DNA of 8,985 nucleotides. Origin: CAZBZG01 sp964496245 (GTDB taxonomy: Bacteria > Planctomycetota > SZUA-567). The notes under the pieces are model-generated. The model ran no database searches. It had not been told where the DNA came from and worked only from the letters and a program-made list of their open reading frames with translations. Each line of letters opens with the position of its first letter. Position 1 is the first letter of the stretch. The DNA lies in contig CAZBZG010000198.1 in NCBI GenBank assembly GCA_964496245.1, forward strand, positions 1 to 8,985, read 5' to 3'. A program made the translations under genes and the position numbers. This document shows, piece after piece, positions 1-6,750 of the stretch.

Positions 1-20
1 GTGGCGAGGATGCCGCCTAG
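1..20 (+). other. Possible 3' end of an upstream gene
   Basis: In the third frame the first bases read G-E-D-A-A followed by a TAG at 18-20, which could be the end of a gene that starts left of the window. Twenty bases are too few to identify it. The support is indirect: a strong + strand terminator lies about 110 bases downstream (129-176), so a rightward transcript should be entering the window. The stretch between (21-128) looks non-coding. It contains a short tandem (GGCATCC at 43-49 and 51-57) and an A-rich purine tract around 85-118. Other frames stay open a little longer but have Cys/Trp-rich or terminator-crossing translations, so I consider them unlikely. Confidence 0.25.
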
Positions 21-128
21 GCTTCTTCCTGGAGCGCGGATTGGCATCCTGGCATCCGGCTTGCAGCAAGACGAGCGGTTGCTGAACGAAAGGAACGAAC
101 AGCAAGAGCAAACAAGCCCCCTCACCCA

Positions 129-176
129 GGCTCCCGCCTGGTTCCAGTCGAGTGACTGGGGCGGGAGCCGTTTTTT
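129..176 (+). terminator. Rho-independent terminator of the upstream transcript
   Basis: A perfect 10-bp GC-rich stem (129-138 with 160-169, GGCTCCCGCC/GGCGGGAGCC) continues, after a five-base left-side bulge, into a further 6-bp stem (144-149 with 154-159) closed by a GAGT loop. One base later comes a run of six T (171-176). This is a textbook intrinsic terminator. It is directional: no T-run follows on the opposite strand, so it stops rightward transcription coming from the left edge and insulates the gene cluster that begins just after it. Confidence 0.9.
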
Positions 177-182
177 GCCCGG

Positions 183-461
183 GTGAAAGAGAACGCAACC
201 GGAATCCTTCCACGGGAGCGGCTCGAAGTGGAGAAGTGCAACCAGCACATTCTCACGGCATTGGAACTCTCCCGCTCGTTGCTGTCATTGGCCGACAGCG
301 GCCAGCTCGACGCGGATGACGACACGTGCCACCTTCTCTACGCAGTGATTCGCGACTGCGGGTACAAGGTGCGCAAGCAGGCTGAGATCGAACGCGACAA
401 GCATGTGGCGCAGGGCCGATGGGAAGGGGTGTTGGCTGAGGGAGGCGGCAAGCCTCCCTGA
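183..461 (+). CDS. Small Cys/His-containing hypothetical protein
   Basis: This 92-aa product (GTG start at 183) is soluble and mostly helical-looking, with no signal peptide or membrane segment. I do not recognise a named family. Visible features are C19 and H22 near the N-terminus, an acidic run D43-D47 followed by C49-H50, then C59 within an aromatic/basic stretch (YAVIRDCGYKVRKQAE). The spaced Cys and His residues could bind a metal, which would fit the metal permease that starts 68 nt downstream; that is inference. The start is uncertain. GTG183 has no ribosome site and lies only 6 bases after the terminator T-run. An internal GTG at 228, preceded by GGGAG at 214-218, would give a 77-aa protein beginning MEKCNQHIL and is probably the better start. 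Confidence 0.6.
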   Translation: MKENATGILPRERLEVEKCNQHILTALELSRSLLSLADSGQLDADDDTCHLLYAVIRDCGYKVRKQAEIERDKHVAQGRWEGVLAEGGGKPP

Positions 462-488
462 TCGGGCCGGCCGTGGACGGAACCCCCG

Positions 489-525
489 GGGGCTCTGCTC
501 GTTCGATCTCTGCACAAGGAGCCCC
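489..525 (+). promoter_or_regulatory. Possible hairpin overlapping the permease ribosome site
   Basis: GGGGCTC at 489-495 is the exact reverse complement of GAGCCCC at 519-525, giving a 7-bp stem with a 23-nt loop. The right arm covers the last two bases of the AAGGA ribosome binding site (516-520) for the permease start at 530. If it forms in mRNA, this stem would partly hide the site and could tune translation. The local composition is GC-rich, so such a stem can also arise by chance. No T-run follows, so it is not a terminator. Confidence 0.3.
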
Positions 526-529
526 GGAC

Positions 530-1798
530 ATGCAGTGGATCTGGACGATTTTCCTCGAAAGCTGGATGGTGCTGGGCCAGATGGCGCCCTATCTGCTGCT
601 CGGTTTCCTGGTCGCCGGCATTCTATCCGTCGCCATCTCGCCCCGGTTCATCGAACGGCACCTGGGCGGACGCGGGCTCGGCGCCGCGTTCAAGGCGTCC
701 CTGTTCGGTGTGCCGCTCCCGCTATGTTCATGCGGCGTGATCCCCGTGGCTGCATCGCTCCGCCAGCACGGGGCGAGCAAGAGCGCCACCGCGGCCTTCC
801 TCCTGTCCACCCCGCAGACGGGGGTGGACTCCATGGCGGTGACCTACGCGCTGCTCGGCCCGGTCTTTGCCGTGTTCCGGCCCGTGGCCGCGCTCGTCAC
901 CGGTCTGATCGGGGGCGGACTCGTGGGCTGGCTCGATTGCGACGATCCCGTTCAAGCCTCATCGACTGCTGCCGCCGGCGCCTGCACGGCCAAAGGCGCT
1001 TGTACGCCGGCGGCTGCGGGGCCCGCGTGGCAACGCGCCCTGCAGTACGCATTCCTGACCCTGCCCCGGGACATCGGCAAGGCGCTGTTCGTGGGCATTC
1101 TCATCGCCGGCGTGATCGGGGCCTTTGTACCGCCGGACTACTTCGCCCTGACCCTGGGGTGCGGCTTCGCGGCCATGCTCGTGATGATGCTGATCGGCAT
1201 TCCCCTGTACGTGTGCGCCACCGGATCGGTGCCCATCGCGGCAGCGTTCCTGGCCAAGGGATTCTGCCCGGGGGCGGCCCTGGTCTTCCTGATCGCAGGG
1301 CCGGCCACGAATGCGGCCACGATCACCACGCTGTGGAAAACGCTTGGCAAAAGGTCGGCATTTCTTTATCTTGCTACGGTTGCGGGCTGCGCGCTGCTCG
1401 CGGGGGTGGCCATGAACGGGCTGATCGGCCCCGGGGCGCAGCCGGCCATGCACGAGCACGCCGCGACCGCGGCCGGCTGGTGGTTCCAGCAGGCCAGCGC
1501 CGTCGTACTGCTGGGCGTCCTCATGCTCGCCCATTGGCCGCGATCCGGGCGCAAGGATCCGGCGGCCTTGGAGAAGGCGAACGACATGGAGCTCCTCCCC
1601 CTCCAGATCGACGGCATGACCTGCAGTCACTGCGTCCAGACGGTCGCGCGGACGTTGCGCGAGTGCGACGGCGTGGCGCGGGCCGACGTGCGTCTGGAGG
1701 ACCGGCGGGCTGACGTGTACGGCCGCGGGTTGGACGCGGATCGTTTGAAAGATGCCGTGTCCGCGGTCGGGTACGAGGCGCGCGGACCGGAGGAGTGA
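530..1798 (+). CDS. SO_0444-type Cu/Zn efflux permease with C-terminal HMA domain
   Basis: Predicted inner-membrane permease (422 aa) of the UPF0718/DUF318-like family that includes ArsP and the SO_0444 Cu/Zn efflux transporters. It probably exports soft metal ions or metalloids. Family signs are the motif PLCSCGVIP (64-72) with paired Cys66/Cys68, STPQTGVDS (93-101), and the second-half repeat with YVCATGSVPIAAAF (227-240) and GPATNAATI (257-265). About eight hydrophobic segments are visible. A hydrophilic Ala-rich linker (about 142-166) adds two more cysteines (C152, C158). After the last membrane segment comes a heavy-metal-associated domain (about 354-418) with the ligand motif GMTCSHC (362-368). 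The start at ATG530 is chosen because AAGGA lies at 516-520 and membrane hydrophobicity begins at once; an in-frame GTG at 473 would add 19 implausible residues. The metal specificity cannot be read from the sequence. Confidence 0.9.
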   Translation: MQWIWTIFLESWMVLGQMAPYLLLGFLVAGILSVAISPRFIERHLGGRGLGAAFKASLFGVPLPLCSCGVIPVAASLRQHGASKSATAAFLLSTPQTGVDSMAVTYALLGPVFAVFRPVAALVTGLIGGGLVGWLDCDDPVQASSTAAAGACTAKGACTPAAAGPAWQRALQYAFLTLPRDIGKALFVGILIAGVIGAFVPPDYFALTLGCGFAAMLVMMLIGIPLYVCATGSVPIAAAFLAKGFCPGAALVFLIAGPATNAATITTLWKTLGKRSAFLYLATVAGCALLAGVAMNGLIGPGAQPAMHEHAATAAGWWFQQASAVVLLGVLMLAHWPRSGRKDPAALEKANDMELLPLQIDGMTCSHCVQTVARTLRECDGVARADVRLEDRRADVYGRGLDADRLKDAVSAVGYEARGPEE

Positions 1799-1838
1799 CG
1801 CGTGTCCGTACTGCGGCTGGACACATGAGAGGATCCCG

Positions 1839-2603
1839 ATGACGAAGATCGCGCTGATCTCGGATATCCACGCCAATCTCGAGGCCCTGGACGCGGTCCT
1901 GGCGCACATCGACGCCCAGTCCGACATCGAGACCATCTATTGCCTGGGCGACGTCGTGGGGTACGGGCCGGACCCCATCGGCGTGGTCGACCGGGTGCGC
2001 GAGCGGTGCGAGTTCTGTCTGCTCGGCAACCACGACCACGCGCTCGTCACCAGCCCCATCGGGTTCAATGCCATCGCGGCCGGGGCCATCGCCTGCCAGC
2101 GCCAGGAAGTCGAGCCGGGGATCCTCTCCCTGCCGGACAAGAAGGCCCGCTGGGAGTTCCTCCACCAGCTGCCTGAAGAGAAGATCTTCGGCGAGAACCA
2201 CTTCGTCCACGCCTCCCCGCGCGACAAGATCTACGAGTACATCCTGCCCAACGACCCCGAGTACAATCCGGACAAGATGACCGAGATCTTCGAGCACGTG
2301 GAACACCGGTGTTTCGTGGGGCACACCCACATCCCGGGCGTGTTCCTGCAGGAGCGCGGGTTCCTCTCTTTGGGGGAGGTACAGGGCGCGTACGCGTTCA
2401 CCGCCGGCGAGAAGGTCATCTTCAACGTCTCGAGCGTCGGGCAGCCCCGGGACCGCGATCCGCGGGCATGCTACGCCGTGCTCACCGAGGACGGACTGAC
2501 CTGGGAACGCGTGGAGTACGACGTGGAAACCACGATTCGGAAGGTGGAGGCCAGTCCCTGCCTGGACGACCGGTGCGGCTTGCGGCTGCGCGAGGGCCGG
2601 TAG
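1839..2603 (+). CDS. Calcineurin-like metallophosphoesterase
   Basis: Cytoplasmic 254-aa two-metal phosphoesterase of the calcineurin-like superfamily (YfcE/diadenosine-tetraphosphatase-like). All the metal-ligand motifs are present in order: D9-x-H11 in LISDIHAN, GDVVG (37-41), GNHD (63-66), H124 in HFVHASP, and GHTH (161-164). The C-terminal part (NVSSVGQPRDRDPRACYAV) is typical of the compact stand-alone members. The real substrate is unknown; nucleotides, phosphodiesters or phosphoproteins are all possible. The start at ATG1839 has a good GAGAGGA site (1827-1833) and opens directly on the first core strand. The gene follows the metal permease by 40 nt, so the two are probably co-transcribed. 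A 6-bp hairpin (GTGTCC 1802-1807 with GGACAC 1819-1824) lies in that gap. Confidence 0.93.
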   Translation: MTKIALISDIHANLEALDAVLAHIDAQSDIETIYCLGDVVGYGPDPIGVVDRVRERCEFCLLGNHDHALVTSPIGFNAIAAGAIACQRQEVEPGILSLPDKKARWEFLHQLPEEKIFGENHFVHASPRDKIYEYILPNDPEYNPDKMTEIFEHVEHRCFVGHTHIPGVFLQERGFLSLGEVQGAYAFTAGEKVIFNVSSVGQPRDRDPRACYAVLTEDGLTWERVEYDVETTIRKVEASPCLDDRCGLRLREGR

Positions 2604-2667
2604 GCTGGAGCGGGACGGCGTTTGCGCCTCTTTCACCGGCAGATGCCACAGCCCACGAGGATTCTCA

Positions 2668-3597
2668 ATGCCTTGCGAACGCGATCTTGTCATCATCGGC
2701 GGCGGCCCGGCGGGGCTGGCGGCCGCGATCTACGCCGGCCGCGGGGATCTCAAAACCACGGTGCTCGAGCGCCTCATGGTCGGCGGGCAGGTCGCCCTGA
2801 CCACGGACATCGCCAACTATCCGGGCTTCCCCGAGAGCGTGACCGGGCCCGACCTGGCCGCCAAGATGCGCGCCCAGGCCGAGCGTTTCGGCGTGGAGTT
2901 TCTGAACGCCGAGGCGACCGATCTCACCCGGGACAACGAGGCGTTCACGGTGCACACGCAGGAGGAGACCTTCTGCGCCAAAACCGTGGTTCTGGCGGCC
3001 GGTTCGGATCCGCGCAAACTTGGCGTGCCCGGCGAGGACGCGTTTCGCGGCAGCGGCGTGAGCTATTGCGGGACGTGCGACGCCCCGTTCTTTCGCGACA
3101 AGAAGGTGCTGGCCGTGGGCGGGGGCGACGCCGCGCTCAAGGAGAGCCTTCACCTCGCCAAGTTCGCCTCGGACGTGGTGCTCATCCACCGCCGGGACGC
3201 ATTTCGAGCGGAGAAGATCTACCAGAAGCAGGTGGTGAGCCACGAACACATTGATGTGCGCTGGTTCACGGAACTGCGCGAGATCCGCGGCGACAACAAG
3301 GTCGCCTCGGTCACGCTCGAGCAGAACCAGACCGGCGAGCGCAGCGAACTCGCCGTGGACGGGGTCTTCATCTTCGTGGGGACGATCCCGAACACGGGGC
3401 TGCTCAGCACGCTTCTGCCGGAGGCGGCGGGCGGGCACGTGAAGACCGATCTCGACATGATGACCGAGATCCCGGGCCTCTTTGCCGTGGGCGACGTGCG
3501 CGAGCACAGCTACCGACAGGTGGCCACGGGCGTGGGCGAGGGCGCCACCGCCGCCATCGCCGTGGAGCACTATCTCGCGCACCACGAGACCCTGTAG
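2668..3597 (+). CDS. trxB: Thioredoxin reductase (NADPH, low-molecular-weight type)
   Basis: Soluble 309-aa flavoprotein disulfide reductase of about normal length for bacterial TrxB; it would pass electrons from NADPH to thioredoxin. FAD site: GGGPAG (11-16), plus GLFAVGDV (270-277) and YRQVATGVGEGA (282-293). Redox-active pair: C134-G-T-C137 in SYCGTCDAPFF. The nucleotide domain has GGGDAA (151-156) and HRRDAFR (174-180), whose arginines fit the 2'-phosphate of NADPH. Differences from the common pattern are CGTC instead of CATC, and GGGDAALKES instead of GGGDSAxEEA. ATG2668 is preceded by ACGAGG (2655-2660). It lies 64 nt after the phosphoesterase and 39 nt before nqrB, and occupies the place where nqrA normally stands. 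Another thioredoxin-like partner is possible, but the TrxB family call is firm. Confidence 0.93.
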   Translation: MPCERDLVIIGGGPAGLAAAIYAGRGDLKTTVLERLMVGGQVALTTDIANYPGFPESVTGPDLAAKMRAQAERFGVEFLNAEATDLTRDNEAFTVHTQEETFCAKTVVLAAGSDPRKLGVPGEDAFRGSGVSYCGTCDAPFFRDKKVLAVGGGDAALKESLHLAKFASDVVLIHRRDAFRAEKIYQKQVVSHEHIDVRWFTELREIRGDNKVASVTLEQNQTGERSELAVDGVFIFVGTIPNTGLLSTLLPEAAGGHVKTDLDMMTEIPGLFAVGDVREHSYRQVATGVGEGATAAIAVEHYLAHHETL

Positions 3598-3617
3598 ATC
3601 CCCGCCGGGTCGGGATC
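3597..3617 (+). repeat. Short inverted repeat between trxB and nqrB
   Basis: GATCCC (3597-3602) is repeated inverted as GGGATC (3612-3617) around a 9-nt loop, beginning on the last base of the trxB stop codon. No T-run follows, so it is not a convincing terminator. It might be an mRNA stability element or processing site between trxB and nqrB, or chance in GC-rich DNA. Confidence 0.25.
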
Positions 3618-3636
3618 TGTCCCCCAGAGCGATGCC

Positions 3637-4740
3637 ATGAGCCGCGCGCGCGTCCTCCAGTACCAGAAGCCCATGGCGATCATGCTGGCCGCCCTGGTTC
3701 TGCCCACCGTCATGGGCGTCTACAATTTCGGCTGGCGCGTGCTCGCGACCGTGCTCGTCGCCAACCTCACCTGCTTGATCGGCGAGTTTCTGTTCGTGCG
3801 CAAGCAGGGCAAGCCCGTAACCCTGGCCGCGATGGTCACGGCCACGCTCTTCGCGCTCGTGCTCCCGCCCAACGTGCCGTTCTGGATGGTGGTGCTTGGC
3901 GCGGGGTTCGCCATCGTGTTTGGCAAGATGGTCTTCGGCGGATTCGGCAAGAACGTTTTCAATCCGGCCATGGTGGGCCGGTGCCTGCTGTACGTGGCCT
4001 TTCCGCTCGCACTGAGCGGTACGTGGTTCGGTCCGGCGCCCGGCCCGGGCGGCGGCCTGACCCGGTGGACCGTGGGGCCGGGGCCGGATGTCGCGCCGCC
4101 CGACCTCGCGCGGGAAGTTGGGTTGCGCGTGCCGGAGAGGCTGAGCGTGGACGGGGTGACGAGCGCCACCGTGCTGATCGCGGCCAAGAAGCTGAACCGC
4201 GCGGCCAAGGCGGCTGGGAGCGGCGCGGACGCGCCCGGCGCGGCGCGCGATGCTGCAGCGCGGGCGGTCCGGAGTATTTCGTTCTGGGACCTCTTCTTCG
4301 GCCGGATCTCGGGCTCGCAGGGGGAGGGGAGCGCGTTCTTCATCCTGCTCGGATTCGGATTGCTCCTCTACCGCAAGAGCCTCAAGTGGCAGCTCGCGGC
4401 CGGACCGGCGCTGGGGCTGATTGGCATGACGGCGCTGCTGCACGCCACGGGCGCGATCGCGCTCCCGCTCGCCTCCGCGCTCAAGATCAACCTGTTCGCC
4501 GGCGGAACGCTCTTCGCCATCGTCTTCATGACCACCGAGCCGGTCAGCGCGCCCACGCACAAGGGCGCGATCTGGGGCTACGGCGTGCTGATCGGGGCGC
4601 TGGGCACCATCATCCGCGCGCTCGGCGTGTTCAACGCGGGGCTCATGTTCGCGATTCTGATCGCCAACATGTTCGCGCCCCTGCTGGACGTGGCCGGCCG
4701 GTCGTTCGACGCCTGGCGGAAGGGGGAGGCGCCTTCGTGA
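3637..4740 (+). CDS. nqrB: Na+-NQR subunit B, short N-terminus
   Basis: Polytopic membrane subunit (367 aa, about ten hydrophobic segments) of the sodium-translocating NADH:quinone reductase; it carries covalent FMN and riboflavin in the known enzyme. The motif FGKNVFNPAMVGRC (103-116) is characteristic of NqrB/RnfD. The flavin attachment site is DGVTSAT (172-178) with Thr178 as the predicted FMN acceptor. MTTEPVSAPTHKGAIWGYG (298-316) is the conserved late loop. The protein starts almost directly at the first membrane segment and lacks the roughly 50-residue cytoplasmic N-terminus of classical NqrB (about 415 aa in Vibrio). A longer start is excluded: the in-frame TAG of trxB lies 14 codons upstream and no start codon intervenes. 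An Ala-rich linker (186-212) follows the flavin site. The stop overlaps the nqrC start by 4 nt. Confidence 0.93.
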   Translation: MSRARVLQYQKPMAIMLAALVLPTVMGVYNFGWRVLATVLVANLTCLIGEFLFVRKQGKPVTLAAMVTATLFALVLPPNVPFWMVVLGAGFAIVFGKMVFGGFGKNVFNPAMVGRCLLYVAFPLALSGTWFGPAPGPGGGLTRWTVGPGPDVAPPDLAREVGLRVPERLSVDGVTSATVLIAAKKLNRAAKAAGSGADAPGAARDAAARAVRSISFWDLFFGRISGSQGEGSAFFILLGFGLLLYRKSLKWQLAAGPALGLIGMTALLHATGAIALPLASALKINLFAGGTLFAIVFMTTEPVSAPTHKGAIWGYGVLIGALGTIIRALGVFNAGLMFAILIANMFAPLLDVAGRSFDAWRKGEAPS

Positions 4741-5471
4741 CCGAATCCACGTCCTCCCTGTGGGCGACCTTCCGGGCGCTGGCCGCCGGCCAGGGGGAAG
4801 CCAAGCACGTCCGCCTCTACACCGTGGCTTTCACGGTCGTGGTGACCGCGTTCTTCGGCCTGCTCGTGAGCAGCGTGCACACCGTGCTCACGCCCATCAA
4901 GGAACGCAACCAGCGCGCGGCGCGGCAGCGCGTGATCCTCGAGCTTTTCGGGCTCGCTGCTGCGGACGCCGCGCTCGGTGCGCAAGAGATCGACCGGCGT
5001 TTCGAGCAGGACATCGAGGTGCTTGAAACGGAGGCGCCCGAAGGCGGGACCTATACCTGTTACCGGCAGAAGGCGGCCGAGGCCGGACGCGTGGTGATCC
5101 CGCTCGCCGGCCGGGGGTTCTGGGGGCCGGTCCGCGGATTCCTCGCCCTGGAGCCGGGGTCCGGAACCATCGCGGGCGTGGCGTTCACGCGCCACGAGGA
5201 GACGCCGGGCTTGGGCGGGCGGATCACGGAGCCGGATTTCCGCAGCCAGTTCGCGGGCAAGTCCTACACGCGTCCTGGTGCGGACGGCCTGCGGATCCGC
5301 GTGGTGCGGGGCGGGGCGGACGGCCCCCGGGAGGTCGACGCCATCACCGGGGCCACGGGCACGAGCGACGCGGTCGAGCGCATGATCAACCGGGCCATCG
5401 AGCACTTCCTGCGGCTCGGGCCGGCGGCCGGCGCTGACGCGGCAGCCGGCGGCCGAGGAGAGAGGCCATGA
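4737..5471 (+). CDS. nqrC: Na+-NQR subunit C (covalent FMN, periplasmic)
   Basis: A 244-aa subunit with one N-terminal membrane anchor (about 28-48) and a large extracytoplasmic FMN-binding domain. Signature segments are GRGFWGPVRGFLAL (125-138), HEETPGLGGRI (153-163) and the flavinylation motif DAITGATGTS (201-210), with Thr207 the likely FMN-phosphate acceptor. Position 204 is Thr where Ser is most usual. Flavin attachment needs an ApbE transferase, which is not in this window. The start is GTG4737, which overlaps the nqrB stop in GTGA. It has a strong GGGGGAGG site at 4722-4729, pointing to translational coupling. The last 15 residues are Gly/Ala-rich and probably disordered. Confidence 0.93.
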   Translation: MTESTSSLWATFRALAAGQGEAKHVRLYTVAFTVVVTAFFGLLVSSVHTVLTPIKERNQRAARQRVILELFGLAAADAALGAQEIDRRFEQDIEVLETEAPEGGTYTCYRQKAAEAGRVVIPLAGRGFWGPVRGFLALEPGSGTIAGVAFTRHEETPGLGGRITEPDFRSQFAGKSYTRPGADGLRIRVVRGGADGPREVDAITGATGTSDAVERMINRAIEHFLRLGPAAGADAAAGGRGERP

Positions 5472-6124
5472 GTCCGGGCACAGCGGGAAAGCAACCGACC
5501 GGCTGGGCGGCGCTTGTGCGCATGCTCTGGGAGGAGAACCCGGTTTCCGTGCAGATCCTCGGCATCTGCTCGGCCCTGGCGGTCACCAACCTCGTCAAGA
5601 ACACGTTCGTCATGGGGCTCGGCCTGATCTTCACGGCCGCCATGAGCAACCTGACGGTCTCGCTCCTGCGCGCCTACACGCCGCGGCGCGTGCGCATGGT
5701 CATCCAGATCCTGGCCGTGGCCGCCTACGTCATCCTCGTCAAGATCGTGCTGGACGCGTTCCTGCCCGCGATCAGCCAGGAACTCGGCGCGTACGTGGGC
5801 TTGATCATCACCAACTGCATCATCATGGGCCGGTGTGAAGCGTTTGCCGCTCAGAACCGCCCGGCCGCGAGCTTCCTGGACGGGCTGGGCGCCGGGCTGG
5901 GGTACGCGTTCGTGCTGCTCGTGATCGCAGCCGTGCGGGAGCCGCTGGGGCTCGGGACGTTCTTCGGCGTGCCGCTGGCCGCGCTCGCGGACTGGACGCG
6001 CTGGAACGTCATGGTGATCGCGCCGGGCGGATTCTTCATGCTCGCCATCTTCATCTGGGTGGCGCGGGTCATCCAGGCGCCGTCCGGCACGCAGGCGGGC
6101 GGGGCCGACGGGAACGGGGACTGA
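5468..6124 (+). CDS. nqrD: Na+-NQR subunit D
   Basis: A 218-aa hydrophobic subunit with about six membrane segments, forming the antiparallel pair with NqrE. Both halves of the intramembrane iron-centre motif are present: C34 in QILGICSALAVT and C117 in TNCIIMGRCEAFA, matching the cysteines that bind Fe or [2Fe-2S] at the NqrD/NqrE interface in the Vibrio enzyme. A further Cys123 sits where Ala is commoner (MGRAEAFA in many homologues). FLDGLGAGLGYAFVLL (136-151) and REPLG (157-161) are also typical. ATG5468 overlaps the nqrC stop (ATGA), and a purine-rich GAGGAGAGAGG lies immediately upstream. Length is near the usual 210. Confidence 0.95.
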   Translation: MSPGTAGKQPTGWAALVRMLWEENPVSVQILGICSALAVTNLVKNTFVMGLGLIFTAAMSNLTVSLLRAYTPRRVRMVIQILAVAAYVILVKIVLDAFLPAISQELGAYVGLIITNCIIMGRCEAFAAQNRPAASFLDGLGAGLGYAFVLLVIAAVREPLGLGTFFGVPLAALADWTRWNVMVIAPGGFFMLAIFIWVARVIQAPSGTQAGGADGNGD

Positions 6125-6135
6125 GGAGCGCGCTT

Positions 6136-6750
6136 GTGGACATCGCCGACTTGCATCCCCTGGTGATCCTCTTTGCCGCGATCACCACGGACAACATCCT
6201 GCTCGCGCGTTTCCTGGGGATGTGTCCGTTCCTCTCGGTCAGCCGGCAGCTGAAGAGCTCTCTGGGGCTGGGCGCGGCGGTCGTCTTCGTGTTGACCTGC
6301 ACGACCACCCTCAACTGGTTCGTCTATCACGGGCTGCTCCATCCCGACGGGTTGCTCGGCTACGATCTGCGGTACCTGCGCTACATCGCGTTCATCATCG
6401 TGATCGCCGCGTTCGTGCAGATCGTGGAGATGGCGATCGAGCGCGTGAGCCAGCTGTTGTACATGACCCTGGGCATCTTCCTGCCGCTCATCACCGTGAA
6501 CTGCGCGATCCTGGGCGGGTCGCTCTTCATGGTCACGCGCGACTACGGGCTGCTCCAGAGTGTGGCCTTCGGCTTCGGTTCCGGCGTCGGCTGGGCGCTC
6601 GCCATCGCAGCCATGGCCGGCATTCGGGAGAAACTCGACCGCAAGGGCAAGGTGATCGCGCCCCTGGAAGGCGCGGGCATCGCTCTGGTGGTGGCGGGCA
6701 TCATGGCGCTCGCGTTCGTGGGCTTCAGCGGCATTCTGCGGATCCAGTGA
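6136..6750 (+). CDS. nqrE: Na+-NQR subunit E
   Basis: A 204-aa membrane subunit, homologous to NqrD and RnfA, with about six hydrophobic segments. The conserved cysteines are C30 in FLGMCPFLSVS and C123 in ITVNCAILGGSLFM, completing the four-cysteine site shared with NqrD. The start GTG6136 is preceded by GAGGAG at 6123-6128, which overlaps the nqrD stop; the intergenic gap is only 11 nt. The C-terminal segment (AIAAMAGIREKLDR, then GIALVVAGIMALAF) matches family expectations. The gene ends in TGATG, so its stop overlaps the nqrF start by one base. Confidence 0.95.
   Translation: MDIADLHPLVILFAAITTDNILLARFLGMCPFLSVSRQLKSSLGLGAAVVFVLTCTTTLNWFVYHGLLHPDGLLGYDLRYLRYIAFIIVIAAFVQIVEMAIERVSQLLYMTLGIFLPLITVNCAILGGSLFMVTRDYGLLQSVAFGFGSGVGWALAIAAMAGIREKLDRKGKVIAPLEGAGIALVVAGIMALAFVGFSGILRIQ

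Noticed and set aside
1..186. Open frame from the first base, 61 codons
   Set aside because: It reads straight through the intrinsic terminator at 129-176, and its translation has no recognisable pattern.
403..1713. Long + strand open frame (436 codons) overlapping the permease
   Set aside because: Arg/Gly/Pro-rich out-of-frame translation of a high-GC gene; the other frame has clear membrane segments and metal motifs.
1752..1838. In-frame N-terminal extension of the phosphoesterase containing CPYCG, zinc-ribbon-like
   Set aside because: It overlaps the end of the permease, the good ribosome site is at 1827-1833 for ATG1839, and the family starts at MTKIALISD. The CPYC is most likely chance.
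2617..2634. GGCG-TTTG-CGCC hairpin followed by a T-rich patch between the phosphoesterase and trxB
   Set aside because: A 4-bp stem with an interrupted T tract is below what I would accept as a terminator.
2665..4560. 631-codon open frame on the - strand opposite trxB and nqrB
   Set aside because: High-GC antisense shadow, rich in Arg, His and Gly; both + strand genes beneath it are certain.
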